From Gordius sp. MW1 (taxonomy: Eukaryota; Nematomorpha; Gordioida; Gordea; Gordiidae), in assembly GCA_964036665.1 (NCBI GenBank), contig OZ038530.1, forward strand, positions 22,342,001 through 22,406,000: a stretch of DNA of 64,000 bases. Direction: 5' to 3'. Every line of letters begins with the position of its first letter. Positions within the stretch are counted from its first letter, which is position 1. Shown here one piece after another: positions 1-9,800 of this stretch. Made by a program: the position numbers and the translations under genes. A model generated the notes under the pieces. The model was not told the origin of the DNA, did not search any database, and saw only the letters and a program-made list of their open reading frames with translations.

Positions 1-625
1 CGCCCATCTTTGGCTGTCTCGAGCAACTAAATTTAATCGAACGAAACATTCAGACTCTTCGAAACCTGCTTAAATATAATGTTAGCTCCCGTCCAATGGT
101 TCCAATCATCCCTCCCTTCTAAGAGTGACGAAATGGTATTAGATCTGCGCAACAGATAACATTAACAGGTTTTATATCTTCGCGCATGAGTACTGATCCA
201 CTTATCTCTGGCAAGACATGCCTCCTAGACCCGCACCTCCAGGAGGCTCTCCACAGGTTAGATGCAGACAATATCGAGTCGGCCGAACGACCACTGGGCC
301 AGATACAAAATTAATGGGACTTTCCTTTAATAGCACGGTGCGTAGCTTTTTTCGAACGAACTATCTCAGGTAAAACGCCTTTTCAATTAGGCTTCTTATA
401 AGAGCGGTTACAAATGACCCGATGCAATGCCGAGCATTAATTTGGGACTTCATATGTCTGGGAAAGGGTTAAGCATTAGGCCTCCGTTTCGGCTGTGACA
501 TCGTATCCCATTCGTATGCGATCTCTGCAAACAGTCGGCTAAACCAAATGGACATCATCTCCATTGCAAACCCAGTAAAGGCCGCAACTCCAGGCACACG
601 GCGATAACCAAAATCGGCCAGTGTA
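1..625. other. Unassigned higher-GC stretch at window start
   Basis: Base composition is visibly less AT-rich than the surrounding DNA. No complete gene is recognised. On the minus strand about 475-625 reads open for roughly 50 residues (containing ADFGYRRVPG and SIWFSRLFAEIAYEWD), and about 50-330 has further open runs broken by stops. This could be a degenerate coding fragment of a mobile element or a host exon; no family was recognised. Confidence 0.3.
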
Positions 626-1847
626 TAGAACCCTGAGGGGACCGCCCGAAGCCCGTCTCGACCCGAAGGGCTTCGGGCCGGAATCGGGGAGAAATTAATA
701 AAACAATCGGGCCTGAAGCCTGATGAGTTGGCCCGACCCGAGGCCCGAGCTCGGCAACTAAAGCAAACTAATCTTTTATAAAATATGATTTGAACAAACT
801 TAACCCGATATTAAATAATTATCTTCGTACACCATACATATTATAGCATCCGAACTTCAGCTTTTTTGATCTAAATTGCAAATCTTACTCTAGTATTTTA
901 AATATTTTAATACTGGCTGTTACTTTAGAAATAAAATAAGGAAATATAAATGTCATTGTATAAATACGGTGGATTTGGATTGATAGCGTAGGTAGAGGGA
1001 AATGGAACGCAATATTTCGGACACTTATGGTCCATCTTCAGGAAAAAAAAGGAGAAGATGAAGTCACAAAAAATAAAAAAGAAGTAAAGTGATTATAACA
1101 ACGATGATATAGATACAAAAAAAAATTACAAAAACTGGTTATAGCGAGAAATTAACAATAGCGATTGTAGGGATGGATGTTTTTTATAAGAATAGAGTAG
1201 ATACATATGGAGATAGGAAAAAGGTGCGAAAAAAGTAAATAGCTAAATAATAAGAGAAAAGGGGGGAGGGAACACAGTTATTTAATATATAAATATAATA
1301 ACTGTGCTTAACAAATTATAGTTTTAAGTATTGAACGGGTAGGTAGACATAGTGAATAATATAAAAATATGTGTGGATATATGGGCTTGTGGTAATGAAA
1401 TTGGATGGTGGTTGATTTTGTTTGTTTGTTTTTTGGGCTTGACGCGGTCCATTAAAACGCTTTCTACGAGCTTCCTTTGTTGTATTGCGCTATGTGAATG
1501 GCAGTCGGGTTATCCAATCTGCCATGTTGAATCTTTAACGATAGTTAGGCTTAGAATAAGGCGGAGTAGGTCGCGCATTTTTGGAGCTTTGTGTCAGTGT
1601 TCTTTTATCCTAGTTTTAAATTACGAGTAATAACAATTCGATGCATTATGCATTTATATGGTGACATAATTTTTAAAAAATTTTAAATAAATTTTTAAGA
1701 GTTTCTATTTTGAAATTCGGGATGGACTCGGGTAGGGCCAAAAATAAAAAAGTCGTTCGGGCTCGGGCCAAGCTCGGTGAAAATAAAAACTAAGCCGTCG
1801 GGCTCAGGCCGGGCTCGGGCAGAAAAAATTTGATTTTGCAGGCTCTA
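626..1847. mobile_element. hAT-like non-autonomous element with GC-rich ends
   Basis: Ends are TAGAACCCTG and, inverted, TAGAGCCTGC. Both subterminal regions (about 640-760 and 1725-1825) are rich in CCCGA/TCGGG-type words in opposite orientation. A Penelope fragment (953-1603) sits inside it. No convincing flanking 8-bp duplication is seen, so the ends are inferred from terminal similarity only. It resembles the GGGTCGGG hAT family at 9852, 10597 and 45049. Confidence 0.55.
953..1603 (-). mobile_element. Penelope-like element fragment (GIY-YIG end and 3' region)
   Basis: Nearly identical to 56821-57492. On the minus strand, roughly 1603-1400 reads (with frameshifts and stops) as the C-terminal part of the Penelope GIY-YIG endonuclease, with residues like NFVESVLIDRVKP in the sister copy. 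The rest is A-rich 3' sequence. It contains a conserved CTGAAGATGG...GTCCGAAATATT motif near 1040-1010 (minus) that resembles a hammerhead core. A dead 5'-truncated copy nested in a hAT-like element. Confidence 0.7.
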
Positions 1848-2139
1848 AACACAATATTTCAAAATGGTAATCTATATATGCTTTATATTTATATGAAATT
1901 TTTATCATAATTTCTATATAAGTTCAAGATCCTCCTATATGTAATAAAAAAAATTTAAACGTACTCTTTTTCAATTTCTCCGCCATTTTCACCTTACATT
2001 GCGGAACAAATAATATAAAAATTCATATTAAAAAGTAATGTTTATAAGACACATTAAGTGTTATATAAGGCCTAAAGCCAGTGAAAGCAGATAGCTAAAT
2101 ATGGCTGATATTTGGACGGCAGAGATTGTTATATATGTT
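1848..2139. other. Intergenic AT-rich sequence, nothing recognised
   Basis: No coding signal, repeat boundary or RNA gene was found between the hAT-like element and the MITE at 2140. Confidence 0.4.
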
Positions 2140-2299
2140 CATGGGTGTAGCCAGCATTGGGATTTGAGGGGGGCAATATTGATTTAGGGGGGGGGGCAAA
2201 ATAAATATTTTTTGAAATTTTAGCCATATAATTTTAATAAATTTTAGGATTTAGAGGGGGGCGGCCGCCCCTCCCTGCCCCCCCCTGGCTACGCCTATG
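2140..2299. mobile_element. 160-bp hAT MITE (GTAGCCAG family), perfect 8-bp TSD
   Basis: Terminal inverted repeats CATGGGTGTAGCCAG and CTGGCTACGCCTATG. The element is flanked by the identical 8-mer TATATGTT at 2132-2139 and 2300-2307, the size expected of a hAT transposition. It holds poly-G and poly-C runs and no ORF. Related copies are at 16318, 48733 and 61692. Confidence 0.85.
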
Positions 2300-3742
2300 T
2301 ATATGTTATCAAATAAATCAAACAATTTACTATGTGTTTAAGCCCAAAAATTAACTTTCAATCACTTAGGCTAACGATGAGAATTTATTAGCCGTTTAAA
2401 AAAAGTTTAGGTTTTGTCCGGAGAAACTGGTTATTTCTTTTCCCTAATATATAAATTTCCTTATTCATTAAATTGAATTTTAAATCCTTAGCGAATTTAT
2501 TGCCTCTTAACCTATGAGATGTATGGAAATCAGGATTTAATTAAGGGGGGGGGGGGGTGTGAAGTTTGGAAACGATTTAGCAGAGTTAAAGAGATAATTT
2601 ATAAAAAAACTTTAAATAGACTTTTGTCTAATTTCGAAAAAAACTGATTGGTCAAAAAATAAAAAAAAATAAAACTAAAAGTGTACAATATTAAAAGAAA
2701 CTTGCATATATATTAATTTTGATTTATACAGGCTATGCAATTTGTGTGATTATATATATAAATTATCAAATTTTAAACTTTGATTGTACCCAAGCTTCAG
2801 GTAGAAAGTTAATTTAGGTATTGCATATTTAAACTAATAAAAATATAAATTAGATTTTTTTTAAATCACGATTTTAATTTCGGAACTCTGGAAATAGTAA
2901 AACTTATTAGTTTGGTTGGAACACTATGGTCAATTTAATTTTTTAGATATAATTAAGAAACATAATATCGAGACTCAGGAGAAACCTTTAATTAACCATT
3001 ATTTGCTAAAATAATGGAATTTGAATATGGATTTCGGAATTAGTGGTTTTCATTAATTTAATGTCTTAGCCCATTAAATATTACTAATTTTAATGTAAAT
3101 ATATTACGAACTTACATTCTTTAACAATAAAAAACCCTTTGTTCCTATTTTTTTGGTCCATTTTTTTATTACCAAATTCCAACTTTGTAGCATGTGAGAC
3201 CGCCTTTAGCAAATCTATGGGATTCATTCATGGGGGTTGCCAGGGGGTAGGGGGGCAAGGAGGGGCACTTTACCCCCCCCCCCCCCTTTTAATCAATTTT
3301 TCCTTATTTTAAGGGGTAGAAATGTTAGAAAATTATTTATCCCATCCTGGTTTATTCAAAAAAATCAAAAATATTTTAATTACCCCATGTTTCATTAATT
3401 AAACTTAATGTAAAATTCTATGAGATTTAAACTAAAATTTAATATTTTGATATTTATATGCATTTATCAATAAGTATAGTATAACATGCACATCATCATT
3501 GGCAATCAAAGAGGGATATAGTAAAATAAAATAATAAAAATAATGTTGTAGCATATGTTCACTCTGCAGTATGGGGAATGGTTAAATCCGATATTGTGAG
3601 AGTTTCTTTTAAAAGGGGCTGAAGAAAGAAAACAATTTTTACAGTCTATTTTTATGATCTCAAAAATAAACACTTACATTTTTTTGTAGGCAACTTTAGG
3701 TAGACTAACATAAAAGTTATGATAGGATTTGAGTAGTGAAAT
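2300..3742. other. Intergenic sequence upstream of the EVA-1-like gene
   Basis: AT-rich with a poly-G run near 2548 and a poly-G/poly-C tract around 3229-3290 that begins CATGGGGGTTGCCAGG, like one end of the GTAGCCAG MITE family. A matching C-rich end may be near 4080-4120. If so, the candidate first exon at 3743 lies inside or next to a repeat. No promoter motif could be assigned. Confidence 0.35.
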
Positions 3743-3830
3743 ATGATATTCCTTTCAATTGGAATTTCCGATTTTCTATCTCTCTGTACATTATCATTCC
3801 TTTGTATTCCATCAATTTACACTATGGCAG
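3743..3830 (+). CDS. Candidate first exon of the EVA-1-like gene (signal peptide)
   Basis: ATG followed by a hydrophobic stretch (IFLSIGISDFL, then LCTLSFLCI) ending at a GCAG|GTGATA donor in phase 1. This is exactly what the next exon at 7177 needs (it starts with two bases finishing an Asp codon before HTCEG). Support is phase and hydrophobicity only. The intron would be 3.3 kb and the exon may lie inside poly-G repeat sequence, so another first exon is possible. Confidence 0.45.
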
Positions 3831-6800
3831 GTGATAAAATTTCTATCATTATTTACCCTAATCAAAAATTAATACTATATTTTTCAAAAATCTCAATCAT
3901 TTTATCCTGTAATATTGCTAAGATTGTCCTTTGAAATCTATTTAACATAGTACATTTTGAAGTTTAAATTTGTTGTAGAAATCTTTTTCGAAAAATACAT
4001 AGTTTAAATAAATTTGATTTAAGGAAATGATCAGAAAAATTTTTTTTGTTAAGAAGCTAGATATAAAGGGGGCAAAGGCCCCGCCTTGTAACCCCATGGG
4101 GACCCCTGGCCCCTCCCATAGCCATGTTTAAACTGTGAATTGCGTTTTGGCTTAATTTTCTCAATTTTTGGAAGTTAAAAATTGCCCGCATCTCTATTAT
4201 AGTAATTGGATCGAAACAAAACTACTTGATTTGCACCTGCTAGTCCCAATCAAATTTAAATTTGGCCCAAATTTTAATTTAATTTCTGGTGGAAATTTAA
4301 CAATTTTGAATACAGAGTTTAGCTAATGATGATTAATAATAGAAAATTGAATTGCAAGTTCATTTTAAATCATTTGGAAACTATTTTACTTTAAAATTTT
4401 ACTAAATAAATAATTTCTTATAAAGAATCAAACTATTTTTATAAATTACATTCCCCTTTTTACAATAAAATTAACCTTCTTGGCATATTAACCCATTTAT
4501 CCCATAACATTTCATATTATTGCTTTAAAAAGTTGAAATAAATCATTTTCAGTCGCTAGTTCTCGTTTGCTATATATTAAGGTAGACGTTAATAATATAT
4601 TAGTTACCTATTATTTTTTTAAATTAAATTTAGCCGTATTTTTAATTTTTAAAAATAAATTTTATATTACCTTAGTAAAATTTAAGCTCGTTATTTAATT
4701 TTTTACCGTGGTAAACACTTAGGGGATTAACAAACTTTTTACAAACAATGGCAAATTTTATTATGATTTTATCAATTTCATTAAAACTTAAAATATAAAA
4801 ATAAATTTAATTAACATTTTAGTGGTTAAAACTCTTCAAATCCGTATTCCATGAGAAAACATTATTTAATTTTCTTAACATTTTTATTTATTAGTAAAGA
4901 ACAAACATAATTTTTATTACAAAATCTATATAATAAATATGCTTTTAATAAAGCGCAATCAAAAACATATTTTAACTCCATAAAACTTGTAAATGTAAAA
5001 GGAAAGTCCACCACATAAAAATTATTTTTTATTGTCTAAACATTAACTCTAAGAATTAAACAATGTTTTAAAGCAACGCCACAATATGTAATTTTCAGGA
5101 CATTCTTTTAAATTAACAGCTAATAATACTTGAACTTTGGCATAATTAATAACCTATTATAAGTATGGTAAAAGCATCAAACATATTGCTATAACTTAGG
5201 TTATTTTATTAATATCTATATCTCTAAGCTACAGGGGGGTAGGGGGGGATATTCCCACTTCTACCCCCCCCGCCTTATAACAGCTGGTATAAAACAGATT
5301 GAGATTGATCACTGGTAAAAAAGATTGTATTTTCTCGAGAATATGAAAATTAAAAAGTGGTCAAACTGAGTTCTGTATAAATACTATTTATTACATAGTT
5401 GTAGAAAAAAAGAAAATTTCTCTATTATAATATACGAGAAGAAAAAAGATATTGCTATAATTCAATTATTGATTCGCAATTAAATTAAGTTCTGATCAAG
5501 TATATATAAGGTTTAATAGAAAGGCAGACGCGTAACTGTTTAATGTGGGAAATTGTTAGACCAGAACTAACAGAATTAAACTGTTAATTAAATAGCAGTC
5601 ACTATGGGCACAGCTAGATTCTAAATTAAAGGGGGAGGGGGGGGGGGTCAAGTAGAGAATTTTTAGAAATTTTAACCATAATTTTATTATAAATTATATA
5701 AAATCTGGGATTTGGGGGGGGGGGGGGGGGGGGGGGAGGCAGCGGCCCCCTTTTACCCCCCCCCCCCCCCTAGGGTCATGGCTTTTATTGAAACTTGAAA
5801 ATTGATTTAATTTAGACTTCATTTAATACAATTATCCACTTCATTTAATAAATTTAGTAAATTAGGTTAATGCGATAAATTTTAATAAAATTAGCTAGCT
5901 AGTCAAGTATAACGAAACGCGCTAACGTTCGAAAATCCATTAAAAATTTTAAGTGTAAGTAAAGTTAAATTTTAAATGTGGGTTAGTGCCTTCCATTTTA
6001 CATTCCCTTATTTTGTCAAATTTAATTTTTTCTTTTAAAACCTATTAAATTTTTTTTTTAATTAAATTGTCAAAAGGAAAAAAACGGGAAAAATTAATTA
6101 AAAAGGTATGTTTTAGTTGATACAGCCAATAAAAATGTAAAAATCTATAGATATATGTTTGAGATAAGGTATATTAAAATAATAAAAGTTAGCAATCGTA
6201 TCTAGGTAATAAATTTAACACTGTTTTTTTATCTTTCAAACACCATACATGCACCATGCTATGGTCTAGCAGAAAATTAATTAAATGAAACCTTTTCCAT
6301 TTAATTTCCAATAAAACGAGAACATAAATTTTATTGATTGTTTATGATATTAATAGAAAAAGAATGAATTTATTGATTGTTTAACTTTTTTTTTTATTAA
6401 TTTCTAACATTCAAAAGTTTGTCATTAATTATCGTGGTAGTATTTTGACAATTTAAATTGAACGAACATACACGGCTGGACAGTTTAAATTTGTAAAATT
6501 TTAATTAAATAAGTGATAAGATCTGTGTTATTTTGGACAAAAATATTTAATTAACTCCCAAGGAACTAGGCTATGATTAATAGTCTAAAGTTTTTTTCAA
6601 ATTTAATTCATATACTTTTGGTACCTATTTTAGTTCATAAAAAGTTATAATTTTTCTTTTATTTTCCCTAAAACTTTTATTCCTTATCATTTATCTTCAT
6701 TTTTACAATGCAAATATCTTTAAATTATAAAATATTGAGTTGACTCCATGACATGGGCGTAGCCAGGTTTTGAATTAGGGGGGGGGGGCAGATTAAAAAA

Positions 6801-9800
6801 AAAATCTTAAAATTTTCTTGAGAGCAAAAAAAAAAGGTCTCGACTATCCAAATCCAAAAATTTTCCTCTAAAATTCTCCTGAAAGCAAAAAAAAAAAAGG
6901 TCTCGACTTATTATGAATTAACAAACTTAAAAACGCTCTTATGTTTATTTTTACAACTGGTTTAGATGAATGATTAGTATAACTAAATTTTGCAAGCTAA
7001 ACCCCAAAATATCATTTTAGAAATTTGTTATCTAATTTAGGGATTTTCTTTATATTTAATGTAAAGTTTCAGTAAAAATTGGTTTATTAAGAATTTTAAT
7101 GCCTTTAAAATATATATAAATTTAAATTTTAATATTTTTACAGATTTTACGTCAAAAACCTTAAAGATTTTCTTAGATCACACGTGCGAAGGCCAAAGCT
7201 TATATTTACATTGTCCAATCAATACAAGTCTATTAATTAATGGGGCAATTTATGGCCGTCCTGCTCCTAATTTATACAACATACAAAACGATTTAAAAAA
7301 TCAAAATTCTCAATCATCAACCATGAATTCCCAGCATAAAATTTGTGAAATTAATCCTTCTAACAATAGTAAAATCGTAAAACCTAAGGACAGAATATGT
7401 ATTTCTCCTTTATCTATGGAAGTAAAACTTCAAAAAAATGTTTATATAAAAAATAAAATTAAATAATATATATAAAATATTTTTATTTATTTCTTTATAA
7501 TTTATGTTTCTAAGTCTTATTAGTAGATAAATTAGCAAGTTTCTTTTTCTACCTCAACTTGCTCAGTTTTTTTGTTTTATTGCACAGTATATGATCTAAA
7601 AACCACCACATTTTTAAAATATGCGTTTATGAGTAAAATTTTAATATTAAATGATTGACTAGTCTAAGCTTTCTCAAAAAATAAATAAATTGTTTTATAA
7701 ATTTTTTTTTATTATATAGAAAGTTGTTAATCTTTGTCAAGATAAACAAAATTGTCAAATATTCGCTAGCAATTCTGTTTTCAATGATCCGTGCCCCAAT
7801 GTTTTCAAATACTTACAAGTTTCATACAAGTGTCAGCCTAGTAAGCCACAAATTAATAAATAAAAAAAATTAAATAAAAAATAATTAAAAAAAATAATAA
7901 ACAGATATATAAGGTTGTATAAATTAAATTTAGGTGAATTTATAAACAAAATAACGTGTGAAAATCGTGAAATGACTTTAAAATGTGAAAATTCACAACG
8001 GATCATGATATTTTATGCGACATATGGTATCCAAAATGGAGGAAATATAGTGTGTAAAAATTCTATCACCAACTCACATCAACTAAGTAAAGTAAATTTT
8101 ACATTTCTGTTTTAACTTCCACTTTTATTTTTTACCCCGATTAGTACTCCAATGAGTTAATATGGTTCAAAAATTTAATTCTATTTAGTTTTAAGATTAC
8201 AAAGAGTTAAGTTTTAAAATTCTATATTATTTAAAATTTTGAAAAGTCGATATATTTAACCTCTTTTTTATAATACTTTGTTTTTCAGCGAAAAATAAAA
8301 ATATTTTACTTTTGGCATAATTTTTTAGATTTGGGGCATAATTATTTTAAAACTTGACAAAATAGACTGCTCATGTCATATGTTTCATATGGTAAAATGT
8401 GTTCTATTGTTGTCAAAACGGCTGAGTTTTGTTTGGTCGTCGACCTTCGGTTTTAGTTGATTAAACATAAATAGACCAAAGCTTTTTTGGTCTTTTTTTC
8501 TTAGTCGCATTAATAGACCAAAGCTTTTTTGGCCAAATCTTTGGTCAATTTATGTTTAGTCCACTAAAACCAATGGTCGACCGAACAAAACCTAGCCGCT
8601 TCTACAACACTAATGTGTAATCCACCATTTTGAATTTAACTATCTCCCATGTCTTTCAACAGTGTACCACCCCCCATTGTTAAAACAGAAGAAGTGAATT
8701 TACGCTCCTCAGTAGTTAATAATTGAAAAATAATGTTAATAGATGATGATTTAATAAAATGCAGATGGCACTAAGTTGCCTTAACATCACATCATCACAA
8801 TATTTTTATTTTTCATTTTTATTAATTTTGTAAATGATACATATTTTAAAATGCTGGTTTTAATGTTTATCTACTCCAATATTTTTTTTATTAAGTGTAA
8901 GAAACACTTTAGTTAATCAAAATTACTATAATCTATGTGTCCTTCCCTTATTTGTGCACATTTCAAAATGGCGGGGAAAGGGTACACTTATTTAAATTGA
9001 TGAGCAGTCTATCTAGTATATAATTATATTAAAATATAACTTGTTTATTTTATAATTACGTTAAAAGAATGCGAATCATCTAATGCAACAGAAATTATTA
9101 GATCAAAATGTTACGGTTTTCAATATTGCAAAATCTTAATATCCGATAATTTATTTGGAAACCCATGTACCAATCTAACAAAATTACACAATAAGTACCT
9201 CAGTGTCGTATATTCATGCGGTATTCAAAATTAATAAAAGTTTTTAATATAGTTTAATAATTTTTATAAATTTATTTAATATATATACATAATTTTCAAT
9301 TTTTATTAGTGAATAAAAAGATTTTACGCGATGAATTTGTGTTCGATGAAAGTCATGTTCAAACCAAAGAATTACTGAAGCCCAAATTGGATGGCAGTAG
9401 TAAATTTGTATTTTTTTATTATAAAAATATTATTTAATAAGTAAAATTTATTTAAAATATAATAAAATAGATTTTTTTCTCTAAATTTAATAACAAACTA
9501 TATAAAATTTTTATAATTTTTTAATTATTCACGTCTCTAGCCAATATTACTTATCTGATGACGATTCATGTGAATAGAAGTCGTATAGAGGATAATGGGT
9601 TTGTTATGGGTCTTTTTGGATTTCTCACCCTGGTCCAGAGTAAAAAAAACATAATTTTATGATTATTTATTTAATATTTCCTCGGTTATTTTAAATAAAA
9701 TTATGGATCATCTATTTTTTAAATTAATTTACCAGGGATTTACATCTTTTAACCGATTAAACAAAGCTATACAAGGCCTAGTGAGGGTTTCAGTTGGAAG

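Noticed and set aside
1352..1630. 92-codon plus-strand ORF with a near copy at 57237
   Set aside because: It is antisense to the Penelope GIY-YIG region; the similarity between copies comes from the repeat and not from a host protein.
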